Assembly (NCBI GenBank): GCA_025465095.1
Contig: JAODME010000002.1
Span: 62,001 to 126,000 of the forward strand
DNA length: 64,000 nucleotides
Direction of reading: 5' to 3'
Source: Microbacteriaceae bacterium
Lineage (GTDB): Bacteria > Actinomycetota > Actinomycetes > Actinomycetales > Microbacteriaceae
A program made the translations under genes and the position numbers. This document shows positions 52,936 through 62,003 of this stretch, piece by piece (the first letter of the stretch is position 1; each line of letters opens with the position of its first letter). The notes under the pieces were generated by a model. The model searched no databases, had not been told where the DNA came from, and was given only the letters and a program-made list of their open reading frames with translations.

Positions 52936-53946
52936 TCACCGTGACGCCATGTACTCCTCTGCGGCCGAGCGAAGCCGGTCGTGCACCCCGCCGTATGCTT
53001 GCGCGTCCTTCAGCGCCCACTTGGGCAGCTTCGCCACCATCGTGTAGTTGGGATCACACACGTTCGCCGCGGGTGCCAAACCCAGCTGGCTCACCAGTTG
53101 ATAGGCGTCGAGGGCATCCAGGCCGGTGAGGTCGGAGGCCCAACCCACGAGATCCCGCTGACTGATGCGGAACGCGTCTTCGAGGGGACGAGCCGAGCCG
53201 GTGCTCATGATGAACTCGTCGTTCTCGAGCCGGGGCCATCCGGTCGCGCCGCCCTTGATGAGATCGACGGCGATCACCGAGTTCATGGCGGCCTCGAGTC
53301 CCGTTCCGCACACCTCGCCCTCGCCTTGGCGGGCGTGACCATCGCCGAGCGAGAGCATCGCCCCCGCAACATTCACCGGAAGGTAGAGGGTGGTGCCCGC
53401 GCGCGCCTCCGGCGTATCCATGTTGCCGCCGTGGGTCGACGGGGTCACGACCAGCCGCACTTCGCCCCCCGCCGGGGCGACCCCGACGGTGCCGTGCATG
53501 GGATCCAGCGGCATCGCCAGGCTGTAGTCCGAGTTCTTCGCGCGAAAAGTCGCCGTCCATGCGTCCAGGTCGATGTCGTAGAACCACACCCGCTCCTCCA
53601 GCGGTCCGTGCAGCATCGCTGTCTCGTGGGTCGCGGTGAGGGCTCCGAACAGTGGGAAGGTGCAGGAGATCGCGTGCGGACGGGCGGGGACGATCGAGAC
53701 GAAGTGCACCGCGAGCACATCGCCGGGCTCCGCTCCCTCTACCTCGATCGGCCCGGACACCGGATTGAGTTCCGCGAATGGAACGACCTCGCTCGGAACA
53801 TCGCTCGGCGTGGTGACCCGACCGCCGAAGCAATCTTCCGTGCTCACCTCGACGATGTCTCCGGGGCGGATGCCGAGAAGCGGCTCCCGCCCACCGAACA
53901 CGTAAGAGTACTGGTCGGGTCGTGGCGCGAGCGAGTGGACCGTCAT
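52936..53946 (-). CDS. Acetamidase/formamidase-family amidohydrolase
   Basis: 336 residues. Typical FmdA/AmdA segments: GIRPGDIVEVSTEDCFGG, GPIEVEGAEPGDVLAV, HGGNMDTPEARAGTTLYLPV, LGDGHARQGEGEVCGTGLE. It hydrolyses short amides such as formamide or acetamide to ammonia and the acid. Starts 3 nt after the permease stop. Last gene of a three-gene amide operon with an AmiC-like sensor and an APC permease. Confidence 0.92.
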   Translation of the reverse strand: MTVHSLAPRPDQYSYVFGGREPLLGIRPGDIVEVSTEDCFGGRVTTPSDVPSEVVPFAELNPVSGPIEVEGAEPGDVLAVHFVSIVPARPHAISCTFPLFGALTATHETAMLHGPLEERVWFYDIDLDAWTATFRAKNSDYSLAMPLDPMHGTVGVAPAGGEVRLVVTPSTHGGNMDTPEARAGTTLYLPVNVAGAMLSLGDGHARQGEGEVCGTGLEAAMNSVIAVDLIKGGATGWPRLENDEFIMSTGSARPLEDAFRISQRDLVGWASDLTGLDALDAYQLVSQLGLAPAANVCDPNYTMVAKLPKWALKDAQAYGGVHDRLRSAAEEYMASR

Positions 53947-53949
53947 CGG

Positions 53950-55389
53950 TCAACGTCCTCCTACGGAGCGTGAGGCGGCACCGTCGGCGCGGTCGGTTGC
54001 CAACGGATCCGTCATGCGACCGGAGCGGTACAGCACGACAGCAACGATGATGCCGATGATGAGCCATGCGACGCCCAGGATCTGCGCGGACGCCCTCGCG
54101 TTGTAAAGCACCACGGCGAGGATGAGGAAGCCGAGCACCGGAAAGACGAGGTGCACGAGCCAGCGCCGCGACTTCTGCTTGACGATGAACCACCAGACGA
54201 CCGACGCGTTCAGAAGGAGGAACGCGGTCAACGCTCCGAAGTTCACCAGCGCGGAGATGGCGACGAGCCCGTCGGGCAGGAAGGTCAGGTAGATGCCGAG
54301 GATGAGCGAGACGACGGCAACGACGAAGGTCGCGTTCACCGGCACCTGGTGCTTGTCGCTGACCTTGCTGAGGAACTTGGGAAGCTGACGGTCCCGAGCC
54401 ATCGCGAACAGCAGGCGGGAGGTGGCCGCCTGCGCGACAAGGGCATTCGCGAAGCCCCAGGCGATCGCCGTGGATGCTGCGGTCAGGATGAACATGAATG
54501 TTCCGCCCGCGTTGCCGGCCGCCTCGTAGAAGGCCGTGCCAGTCGGATCACCGTTCGCGATCAGCGCGGCGGGGTCCTCGACCAGCATGGATGCGACCCA
54601 GGTCTGCACGACGAACAGCACGCCGACGACGATGAGCGCGCCGATCATCGCCTTGCCGATGGACTTGCTGGGCCCGGCGTTCTCCTCGGCGAGCGTCGAG
54701 ATCGCGTCGAAGCCGAGGAACGACAGCACGGCAAGCGATGCGGCTCCGAACAGGAGCGGCAGGGAGAAGGTGTCGGCGTTGAAGAACGCGTCGAAGCTGA
54801 AGCCCTGTCCCCTGCCTTGGGCGACGGCGACGAACCCGATGACGAGGAAGATCGCGAGAACGAGCAGCTCGAGTACCAGCATGATCTTCGTGACGAGAGC
54901 CGTGAGCTGGATCCCCATGTAGTTGATTACCGTGTTCAGCACGACAAACGCGACCAGCCATGCCCACAACGGAACCTGGGGCACGATCCCGGCCATCGCC
55001 AGAGCGGCCGCTAAGTACAAGAGGCAGGGAATGAGGATGTAGTCGAGCAGGATCATCCAGCCGGCGACGAATCCGACGGGGCGGGCTATGCCGCGGCCGG
55101 CGTAGGTGAAGACCGATCCCGCCATGGGGAAGGCCTGAGCCATCTGAGCATAGGAGTTGGCCGAGAACATCATCGCCGCGAGCGCGATGATGTAGGCGAG
55201 TGGCACCATTCCGCCGGACCCGCTGAAGACACCGCCGAAGATGGCGAACGGGGCGATCGGCACCATGAAGATCAGGCCGTAGACGACGAGGTCGGTGAAC
55301 GACAACGTCCGCTTGAGTTCCTGCTTGTAGCCGAATCGCTCGATGCCTTCGGCGCTACCGCGCTCGCCGTGGCTGGTGCTCGTGCTCAC
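53950..55389 (-). CDS. APC-family amino acid/amine permease
   Basis: 479 residues with about twelve membrane segments. The N-terminus SLTDLVVYGLIFMVPIAPF-type segment (here LSFTDLVVYGLIFMVPIAPF) and FLGFDAISTLAEENAGPSKS in helix 6 are family hallmarks. It imports an amine, amide or amino acid; context with a formamidase suggests an amide-bearing compound. GTG start taken at VSTSTSHGE; longer frame upstream crosses a palindromic region and is not conserved. Confidence 0.9.
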   Translation of the reverse strand: MSTSTSHGERGSAEGIERFGYKQELKRTLSFTDLVVYGLIFMVPIAPFAIFGGVFSGSGGMVPLAYIIALAAMMFSANSYAQMAQAFPMAGSVFTYAGRGIARPVGFVAGWMILLDYILIPCLLYLAAALAMAGIVPQVPLWAWLVAFVVLNTVINYMGIQLTALVTKIMLVLELLVLAIFLVIGFVAVAQGRGQGFSFDAFFNADTFSLPLLFGAASLAVLSFLGFDAISTLAEENAGPSKSIGKAMIGALIVVGVLFVVQTWVASMLVEDPAALIANGDPTGTAFYEAAGNAGGTFMFILTAASTAIAWGFANALVAQAATSRLLFAMARDRQLPKFLSKVSDKHQVPVNATFVVAVVSLILGIYLTFLPDGLVAISALVNFGALTAFLLLNASVVWWFIVKQKSRRWLVHLVFPVLGFLILAVVLYNARASAQILGVAWLIIGIIVAVVLYRSGRMTDPLATDRADGAASRSVGGR

Positions 55390-55410
55390 GTGATGTCCAA
55401 TCTTCTTCGT

Positions 55411-55436
55411 CAGACAAATCTGTTTCCACTTGGAAA
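55411..55436. promoter_or_regulatory. Adjacent palindromes upstream of the permease gene
   Basis: CAGA-CAAA-TCTG (55411-55422) and TTTCCA-CT-TGGAAA (55423-55436) sit back to back, 22-47 nt before the permease start, in a short AT-rich island between the sensor and permease genes. Candidate operator or RNA structure for amide-responsive control. Confidence 0.45.
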
Positions 55437-55447
55437 TTTCGATCAGA

Positions 55448-56548
55448 CTATCGCACGCGGGGCCCGCCGACGACCTCCAAGTCGGTGCCCACTGCGCGGG
55501 CGATCCGCATAGGCCTTCGTGGGATCGCCGACGTGCCCTTCCGACCGGATGCCGCTTCACGGGAAAAGAGCAGCTCCGCCGCATCGACGGCCGAATTCGA
55601 CCCCAGCACGCCGCTCGCACACAGCGCGGCAAGTAAGTGGACCCCGTCGTAGCATCCTTCGGCATAGGAGCCGGGCAACGGCGCGGTCAGCCCGAATCGC
55701 GCGACGTACAGTTCGATGAGGCGCTGGTGACGTTCATCATCCTGCAGGATGAATGACGGCATCGCGGCGAACAGTTGCCCGCTGTTATCGCCACCGGATG
55801 CAACGAGGCACGTCTCGTCGAGCGCCGTGCACAACCGGACGAACGATTGGCCGGCGTCCAGTTCCGTCACGCCCCGATGAAACTCGATGCCGTCCCGGCC
55901 GACAAGCGACACGAGAACGGCATCGGCGCCAGCGCGCCTCACCGCCGAGACTAGCTCGGCGGCATCGACGTGCCCTATCGGCATGAGCCGGTCGAGTACG
56001 ACGCGCTGACCGAGGTCACCGAGCACCCGGGTCGCCGCCGCGTGCACCTGCCGCGGCCAGACGTAGTCGTTCCCGATCAGCGCCCATCGTTCCACCGGGC
56101 GATGCCTGGCCAGCCAGGCGATCGGTTGCCGCAGCTGTTCGTTCGGGTCACTGCCGAGGAACACCGACCCGCTGGCGCCGCGGCTGAACTCGTGCGGCGG
56201 AGTGAACACGTAAGGCACCCGATCCGCCACGAGGGCCTCGACGGCCGCGCGCACATTCGACGTGTGCGTACCGACGAGCCCTTCGACGAGTCCGCTCCCG
56301 ACGAGCAGGTCCGCCTCGCGCGCGACGACATCAGGAGCCGCGCCAGCGTCGACCAAGACGAGCTCGAATGCTCTGTCCGTCACCGCGCACACCTCCTCGG
56401 CCGCCAGTACCGCGCAGTTGATGATGGAGGGCCCCGCTACGCCCATCACTCCGGACATCGGTGCCAGCAGGCCGAGGGTGAGCGTGCGGGGCAGGGGACC
56501 TCTCAGCAGCAACTCGCTGGGGAGTAATAAGCTGACAGCCGACGTCAC
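55448..56548 (-). CDS. AmiC-like periplasmic-binding-fold sensor without signal peptide
   Basis: 366 residues of the type 1 periplasmic-binding fold used by AmiC, UrtA and FmdD (LGLLAPMSGVMGVAGPSIIN, GLVGTHTSNVRAAVEALV, PPHEFSRGASGSVFLGSDPN, WALIGNDYVWPRQVHAA, GSYAEGCYDGVHLLAALC). No lipobox or signal sequence, so it is cytosolic, as is Pseudomonas AmiC, which senses amides and controls amidase expression by sequestering AmiR. No AmiR-type ANTAR gene is adjacent. GTG start. Divergent from a MarR gene 82 bp away. Confidence 0.8.
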   Translation of the reverse strand: MTSAVSLLLPSELLLRGPLPRTLTLGLLAPMSGVMGVAGPSIINCAVLAAEEVCAVTDRAFELVLVDAGAAPDVVAREADLLVGSGLVEGLVGTHTSNVRAAVEALVADRVPYVFTPPHEFSRGASGSVFLGSDPNEQLRQPIAWLARHRPVERWALIGNDYVWPRQVHAAATRVLGDLGQRVVLDRLMPIGHVDAAELVSAVRRAGADAVLVSLVGRDGIEFHRGVTELDAGQSFVRLCTALDETCLVASGGDNSGQLFAAMPSFILQDDERHQRLIELYVARFGLTAPLPGSYAEGCYDGVHLLAALCASGVLGSNSAVDAAELLFSREAASGRKGTSAIPRRPMRIARAVGTDLEVVGGPRVR

Positions 56549-56630
56549 TCGAACAGTATTGCCGGTCAGAGCGCCGTGTCGGCACTAACCGCCACCGCTT
56601 GACGTCCGTCGGCATCGCGGGAGGAGCATT

Positions 56631-57113
56631 GTGGACGACCAACCGCAGGGAATCGGGCAGCGAACCGAATCCATCGCACCCCTGGCGGAACTCATCCTGA
56701 CGCTGTCTGACCTGGAGCGACGCCTGACCCTCGGCCTGACCATGGCGCTGTCGGAGGAGAACGTCACGTTTGACCAGTGGCGCATCATGGAGGCACTCGT
56801 CGGGCTCGATCGGCCGACAATGGGCGAACTGGCGGAGGCATCCGGCATGCCCAATGCGAGCCTGAGCCGCACTGTGGACTCGCTTGAAGACGGCGCGTTC
56901 GCGTTCCGACTGCCTGGGGTCGCTGACCGCAGGCGCATCACGGTGCACCTCTCCGATCGCGGCGTCGAACGTCTGGCCCGGGTTCGTGACATCGTCGCTT
57001 CGTGGGAGAAGGCGACGGTGATGATGCTGGGGAACGATGCCGTGGTGGCCTTGGACGGCGCCGCCCGCTCCGCCGCTCAGGTGCTCGACGGCGGCAAATC
57101 CCTTCCCCGATGA
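56631..57113 (+). CDS. MarR-family transcriptional regulator
   Basis: 160 residues. Winged helix at about 35-110: DQWRIMEALVGLDRPTMGEL, EASGMPNASLSRTVDSLEDG, then the wing VADRRRITVHLSDRG. GTG start with GGAGGAG 6 nt upstream. Divergent from the amide operon and overlapping the acetyltransferase gene by ATGA, so it may control either. Confidence 0.88.
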   Translation: MDDQPQGIGQRTESIAPLAELILTLSDLERRLTLGLTMALSEENVTFDQWRIMEALVGLDRPTMGELAEASGMPNASLSRTVDSLEDGAFAFRLPGVADRRRITVHLSDRGVERLARVRDIVASWEKATVMMLGNDAVVALDGAARSAAQVLDGGKSLPR

Positions 57114-57571
57114 CCATCGCAATCGAGGCTCCCCGCCAGAGGGAGTTGCTCGAGCTGCTGCGCCTGAGCGACGAGTACGCGCTGAGCCTGTACCCGGCTG
57201 AGAGCTGCTACCTGCTCGATGTCGGGGAACTCGAGGGGCCGGACGTCACGGTCTTCGTGTCGCGCGCCGTCTCCGGCATGGCCAATGGCATGGCGGCGCT
57301 CGTGAACCGCCGGGACGGCTCGGGCGAGCTGAAAAGGATGTTCGTGCTCGACTCCGCGCGCGGGCGGGGCGTTGCCCGCGCACTGCTCGCCGTCATCGAG
57401 GAGTGCGCCGGCGCCCAAGGCATCCATACCCTTCAGCTCGAGACCGGCCCGAAGCAACTGGACGCGGTCGCGCTCTACAAGAGCGCTGGATTCAGGAGCA
57501 TCCCGAACTTCGGGCCCTACGTCGGCGACCAGTTCAGTGTGTGCATGGAGAAGCGCCTACCCGAGAGTTAA
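57110..57571 (+). CDS. GNAT N-acetyltransferase
   Basis: 153 residues. Acetyl-CoA binding motif RMFVLDSARGRGVARALLA at about residues 65-83, then LQLETGPKQLDAVALYKSAGF. Resembles acetyltransferases commonly paired with MarR regulators. Starts inside the MarR stop codon (ATGA). Confidence 0.9.
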   Translation: MTIAIEAPRQRELLELLRLSDEYALSLYPAESCYLLDVGELEGPDVTVFVSRAVSGMANGMAALVNRRDGSGELKRMFVLDSARGRGVARALLAVIEECAGAQGIHTLQLETGPKQLDAVALYKSAGFRSIPNFGPYVGDQFSVCMEKRLPES

Positions 57572-57609
57572 CTTCAGCACCGGCTCATCGGCTGGTCGAC
57601 GCGTGCAGG

Positions 57610-58005
57610 TCAGGGCTTCGGCGACAGGTGCTCATGCACCGCGAGCCACCGTTCGTGCCGTCGCTCGAAGACGATCGACTCTCGCTCGAGCAACGTGTGA
57701 TGCGCTCCTTCCATCTCGACTCGCGTCTCGACGTCGTGCGTGAAGATCGCGATCTCGCCGCGCACCGTCACGAGTTGGTTCGTCGACTGGCATCCGTGCA
57801 CCCTGAATCCAGACTCTTTCTCCCATTGGGCCCAAAGGGCCTCATAGGCGGCGCGCGAATCGAGACGCGCGGCGACCGTGTAGAACAGGAACGAGGCGTC
57901 CTCTGCGAAGCCGCTGAAGTAGGCGGCGGTCTCGTGTGATCCGAAATCGCGGACGATCGCGCCGGCGGCGGCTAGCACCGCATTTTCGATGTCCGTTCCG
58001 CTCAT
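57610..58005 (-). CDS. NTF2-like (SnoaL/DUF4440 type) protein
   Basis: 131 residues, single cone-shaped NTF2-like fold: [63 protein letters not shown]. Related proteins are small-molecule isomerases, hydrolases or binding subunits. It overlaps the ureohydrolase stop by ATGA, so it belongs to that pathway, role unknown. Confidence 0.82.
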   Translation of the reverse strand: MSGTDIENAVLAAAGAIVRDFGSHETAAYFSGFAEDASFLFYTVAARLDSRAAYEALWAQWEKESGFRVHGCQSTNQLVTVRGEIAIFTHDVETRVEMEGAHHTLLERESIVFERRHERWLAVHEHLSPKP

Positions 58006-58976
58006 GATGTCGCTACCTTGGCCATGCTCGATATCAGTTCGTACCCGACGTGCGCAGCGGCGATGCCGGTGATCTGCGCATGATCGTAGGCCGGCGCGAC
58101 CTCCACGATGTCGGCGCCGACGAGATTCGTCACCGACAGGCTCCGGAGGATCGCGAGCAGTTCTCTGCTCGTGAAGCCTCCCGCCTCAGGCGTGCCCGTG
58201 CCGGGCGCGAACGCGGGGTCGAGCACATCGATGTCGACCGAGACGTACACGGGGCGGTCGCCCACCCGTGCGAGCATCCGATCGATCATGCCCGCCACCC
58301 CAATCGCATCCATCTCGGTCGCGTGCGCGATCTGAAAGCCGAGGTCCCCGTCCTGGGACAGGTCCTCCACGGAATAGAGCGGTCCACGAATGCCCATATG
58401 CAGACAGGAGTCCTTCGCGAGCAGTCCCTCCTCCGAGGCGCGACGGAACGGCGTGCCGTGCGTGTAGTCGGCCCCGAAGTAGGTGTCCCAGGTGTCGAGG
58501 TGGGCGTCGAAGTGGATGACCGCGAGAGGTCCATGCTCCTTCACCGTTGCGCGCAGCAGCGGCAGGGCGATCGTGTGGTCCCCGCCGAGCACGACCAGAC
58601 GCGAGCCGGCACGCAGGTGCGCCGCCGCTCCGGCCTCGATCTGCGCGAGCGCCTCGTCGATCGAGAACGGGTTGACCGCGACATCCCCCGCATCCGCCAC
58701 CTGCTGGGCGGCGAACGGTTGCACATCCTGGGCGGGGTTGTACGGTCGCAAGAGACGAGACGAGTCACGGATGTGATTCGGCCCGAATCGGGCGCCTGGT
58801 CGGTAGCTGACCCCGGAGTCGAAGGGCACGCCGAGCACGACAACATCCGCCGACGGAACCTCGTCGAGCCGTGGCAGGCGGGCGAACGTCGAAGCGCCAG
58901 CGTAGCGCGGCACCACCGTGGCATCGACGGGGCCGACCTTGCCGCCAGCGGTGATGCGGGGAACCGGTTCAGGCAC
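58002..58976 (-). CDS. speB: Ureohydrolase (agmatinase/guanidinobutyrase family)
   Basis: 324 residues. The binuclear Mn site is intact: [38 protein letters not shown]. These enzymes release urea from guanidino compounds. Agmatine is the classic substrate, but guanidinobutyrate, guanidinopropionate or guanidine itself are possible for members of this family. GTG start lies inside the permease gene (8-bp overlap), with homology beginning soon after. Middle gene of the permease-ureohydrolase-NTF2 operon. Confidence 0.88.
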   Translation of the reverse strand: MPEPVPRITAGGKVGPVDATVVPRYAGASTFARLPRLDEVPSADVVVLGVPFDSGVSYRPGARFGPNHIRDSSRLLRPYNPAQDVQPFAAQQVADAGDVAVNPFSIDEALAQIEAGAAAHLRAGSRLVVLGGDHTIALPLLRATVKEHGPLAVIHFDAHLDTWDTYFGADYTHGTPFRRASEEGLLAKDSCLHMGIRGPLYSVEDLSQDGDLGFQIAHATEMDAIGVAGMIDRMLARVGDRPVYVSVDIDVLDPAFAPGTGTPEAGGFTSRELLAILRSLSVTNLVGADIVEVAPAYDHAQITGIAAAHVGYELISSMAKVATS

Positions 58977-60543
58977 GCGTTCTCTCCAATCGTGCTGCGG
59001 CGCGAGCCGCCTGAGACTCGTGGTCGAGAACGACCTCGCGCATCGTTGCCTGCGTTGAGGGCACCAGGCGAGGTCCGGCATCACCGAAGGAGTACGACGG
59101 CTCTGGGAAGAGCATCAGCGCACCGATATAAAGCACGGCGGCGGTGACGATCGCGACGATAAGGCTCAGGTCTACGCCCCCCGCAGCGTTCGCGAAGGGT
59201 CCGACGATGACCGGAGGGTAGAAGGCGAACAGCAGTCCGGCGACAGCGGCGGTGATCCAGGCGGCGAGCCCCCGCCAGTTGATGCCGGCGTTGTACCAGT
59301 ACTTGCCGCCGGTCTCCCCTCGGTTGAACACCTGGAGTTGGCGGGCGTCGTAGTCGCCGCGGTGCACGAAGTAGCCGATCGCCATGATGATCATCCACGG
59401 CGTCGTCGTGACGATGATGGCGCCGACGAACGCGTTGACCGCGCCGAGCAGATCGAATATCAGTCGTCCTACGAGGATGAACAGGAACGCGACGGATCCG
59501 ATCGCGATCGTCGCCTGCACGCGCGTGAAGCGCGGAAACACGGAGGAGAAGTCGAGCCCCGTGCCGTAGAGCGACGTCGTACCCGTGGAAAGCCCGCCGA
59601 CGAAGGCGACAACGATGAGTACCACCGCGTACCAGAGCGGCGACGCCTGGATCAGCGCGACGACGTAGTCGGCCTCGCCGGCGACGATCGTGGCGGTCGC
59701 GACGCCGAACAGGAAGGGCACGAGGGTAGCGGCCTGCCCGAGCAGCGTTGCGGCCATGAGCTTCGACGCGGGGGTGTTCTCAGGAATGTAGCGCGCCCAG
59801 TCGCCGAGGAACGCGCCGAACGAGATCGGGTTGCTCATCGCGATTAGCGCGGCGAGGATGAACGTGGGCCAGAAGGAGCCGAGCGCGTAGGCTGCCGGAC
59901 CGGGGTCGTAGGAGGGGTCGAAGATCGTCGCGAAGGCCACGATCGCGAGCAGGAACATCGCGGTGTTGGCGATGACGGCCGTCTTGTTCACGAGCAGCAT
60001 GAACTGGTAGCCGTAGATCACCACGACGATGACGATCGCTCCGATCACGGCGTAGATGATCGTCCGCAGGAGCACCGAATCCTCGACCCCGGCGAGCCGT
60101 GTGAGCGCGCCGACGATCGCGTCACCACTCACCCAAACCGAGATGGAGTAGAAGGCGATTGCGGTGAGCAGCGAGAGGAACGAGCCGACCACCCGCCCGC
60201 GCACTCCGAAGTGTGCGCCGGAGGATACCGCGTTGTTGGTGCCGGTCTTCGGTCCGAACAGTCCCATCGGCATCAGGATGATGGCTCCGAGGAGCACACC
60301 GGACACGGTGGCCAGCACGGCCTGCCAGAACGACAACCCCAGGGCGATCGAGAAGGTGCCGAGGAGGACGGTGGCAAACGTGTTCGCGCCGCCGAACTGG
60401 ATGCGGAAGAGGTCGAACGGGGTGGACGTGCGGTCGGCGTCCGGAATCGTGTTGATCCCGTGGCGTTCGACCTCGGTCACCGCGGGGCGGGCGTTGAGGG
60501 TTGTCGGTCCGGCGGCGGTGCCGGGTTGAGTGCGGTGGCTCAT
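58969..60543 (-). CDS. NCS1-family purine/cytosine-type permease
   Basis: 524 residues, about twelve membrane helices. NCS1 features: [59 protein letters not shown]. Family members import cytosine, purines, allantoin or hydantoins with Na+ or H+. ATG with GAAAGGC upstream; a much longer open frame (to 62004) crosses the divergent genes and is spurious. Its promoter (-35 TTGCCT, -10 TACCAT) includes half of the palindrome shared with the divergent cyclase gene. Confidence 0.9.
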   Translation of the reverse strand: MSHRTQPGTAAGPTTLNARPAVTEVERHGINTIPDADRTSTPFDLFRIQFGGANTFATVLLGTFSIALGLSFWQAVLATVSGVLLGAIILMPMGLFGPKTGTNNAVSSGAHFGVRGRVVGSFLSLLTAIAFYSISVWVSGDAIVGALTRLAGVEDSVLLRTIIYAVIGAIVIVVVIYGYQFMLLVNKTAVIANTAMFLLAIVAFATIFDPSYDPGPAAYALGSFWPTFILAALIAMSNPISFGAFLGDWARYIPENTPASKLMAATLLGQAATLVPFLFGVATATIVAGEADYVVALIQASPLWYAVVLIVVAFVGGLSTGTTSLYGTGLDFSSVFPRFTRVQATIAIGSVAFLFILVGRLIFDLLGAVNAFVGAIIVTTTPWMIIMAIGYFVHRGDYDARQLQVFNRGETGGKYWYNAGINWRGLAAWITAAVAGLLFAFYPPVIVGPFANAAGGVDLSLIVAIVTAAVLYIGALMLFPEPSYSFGDAGPRLVPSTQATMREVVLDHESQAARAAARLERTRA

Positions 60544-60591
60544 TCGATGCCTTTCGAGCGTGAGGCGCCGGGCGCGGGCGCGAGTGTCTGA

Positions 60592-60627
60592 ATGGTAGGC
60601 CCGAAGTTGCCTGCCAGGCAATATTGT
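60592..60627. promoter_or_regulatory. Divergent promoters sharing a 15-bp operator palindrome
   Basis: Perfect palindrome TTGCCTG-C-CAGGCAA at 60607-60621. Rightward it abuts the TATTGT -10 (60622-60627), which ends 6 nt before the cyclase ATG. Leftward, its TTGCCT arm (60621-60616) is the -35 of the permease promoter, with 18-nt spacer and -10 TACCAT (60597-60592). One bound regulator could therefore block both directions; the XRE-cupin protein encoded just downstream is the obvious candidate. Confidence 0.75.
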
Positions 60628-60633
60628 TTGCTC

Positions 60634-61302
60634 ATGAGGATAGAAAAGGTTGTCGATCTGTCCGTGACCATCGGCGTCGGCACACAGATCTACCCAGGCG
60701 ACCCGGCACCCCACCTCGAAGTGCACAGCACGATCGAGCGCGACGGCTTCAACCTGCTGAGCGTGGGGATGGGGTCGCAGACCGGCACCCACGTCGATGC
60801 GCCGTACCACTTCGAGGAGAACGCGCCCCGGATCGACGACGTGCCGTTGACCCGGTTCGTCGGGCCCGGAGTGATTGTGGATGCGACGGATGCTGGCGCC
60901 CGCGGCCGAATCGAATGGCGGCACATCGCACCGGTCGCCGACCAGCTGGAGCCCGGCTGCATCGTGCTGTTCCACACGGGATGGAGCGAGCACTACGGCA
61001 CGGAGCGATACTTCGACAATCCGTTCCTCGGCGCCGCCGCCTGCCGCGAGTTGCTCGCTCGCGGCATTCGCACCTTCGGCATCGATGCGATCAACATCGA
61101 CGAGACACCCGACGAAGCGCATCCCGGCGAGGGCTTTCCGGTGCACCACCTCATCGCCGAGGCTGCGGGCATCATCTCCGAGAACCTGACGAACCTCGCC
61201 GCGATCGACTTCGAGCGCCCGCTCGTCTCCCTCCTGCCGATCGCACTCGAAGCCGCCGACGGCGCCCCGATCCGTGCCGTCGCGATGAAGATCGAAGAAT
61301 AG
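60634..61302 (+). CDS. Cyclase-family metal-dependent hydrolase (kynurenine formamidase-like)
   Basis: 222 residues. Metal motif HxGTHxDxPxH is present as SQTGTHVDAPYHF (first His position is Gln), with VVDLSVTIGVGTQIYPGD at the N-terminus, FHTGWSEHYG and HHLIAEAAG. The family hydrolyses amides and lactam rings (N-formylkynurenine, isatin) or forms lactones. Leaderless promoter: TATTGT ends 6 nt before the ATG. Co-directional with the XRE-cupin regulator gene 9 bp downstream. Confidence 0.86.
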   Translation: MRIEKVVDLSVTIGVGTQIYPGDPAPHLEVHSTIERDGFNLLSVGMGSQTGTHVDAPYHFEENAPRIDDVPLTRFVGPGVIVDATDAGARGRIEWRHIAPVADQLEPGCIVLFHTGWSEHYGTERYFDNPFLGAAACRELLARGIRTFGIDAINIDETPDEAHPGEGFPVHHLIAEAAGIISENLTNLAAIDFERPLVSLLPIALEAADGAPIRAVAMKIEE

Positions 61303-61311
61303 GACCTGCGG

Positions 61312-61860
61312 ATGTCGGAGCAGATTCTCATCGGACCGCGGCTGCGTGCGGCACGACTGGCCAAGGGGTCGACCCTCGGCGCCATCGCTGAAGCCACCGG
61401 GCTCACGCAGGGCTACCTGAGCAAACTGGAACGGGACCAGGTCTCCCCCTCCGTCGCCTCGCTCGTTGCCATCTGCGCCGCCGTCGGGCTGCGCGTCGGC
61501 GACCTGTTCGAGCCGCCGCCGTCCGCCGTCGTACGCGCGGGCGAAGGCGCTCGAATCAACTTCGGCGCGACCGGCGCGCGCGAGTTCGTGATCACGCCGG
61601 GCTATCAGAATCAGATCGAGGTCATCCAGTCCTTCATCGAGCCTGGCGGCTCTGGCGGGGAGGCTCAGTACTCGCTGGACTGCGACATCGAGTTCGCCTT
61701 CGTACTCAAGGGCGCGCTCGAAATCCTGATGGGCAATGAGGTGTTCGCGCTCGACGAGGGTGACGCGATGACGCTCCGCGGCCGGGAGCCGCACACCTGG
61801 CGCAACGCCTCGGCGACCGCCGAGTGCGAGGTCATCTGGATGCTGGCGCCCGCGCCCTGA
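61312..61860 (+). CDS. XRE-family regulator with C-terminal cupin sensor
   Basis: 182 residues. Helix-turn-helix at about 8-62 (GPRLRAARLAKGSTLGAIAE, TGLTQGYLSKLERDQVSPSV). Cupin barrel at about 105-178 (FIEPGGSGGEAQYS, DCDIEFAFVLKGALEILMGN, LDEGDAMTLRGREPHTWRN). PuuR-type members sense small amines or carboxylates in the cupin. Likely represses the divergent permease and cyclase promoters through the shared palindrome. Confidence 0.92.
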   Translation: MSEQILIGPRLRAARLAKGSTLGAIAEATGLTQGYLSKLERDQVSPSVASLVAICAAVGLRVGDLFEPPPSAVVRAGEGARINFGATGAREFVITPGYQNQIEVIQSFIEPGGSGGEAQYSLDCDIEFAFVLKGALEILMGNEVFALDEGDAMTLRGREPHTWRNASATAECEVIWMLAPAP

Positions 61861-62003
61861 CCTGCGGTCGAGCCACCGGCGCGCCACCAAACCGCTTCGG
61901 AGGTCTTGTCTTCGCGCCCAGAAGCGCGGAAGCTGTGGTTTCGGCACTGATTTCGGCGTGCGTGCACGTATCAGGTGACGCACGCGAGGAGGGGAGGACG
62001 ACA

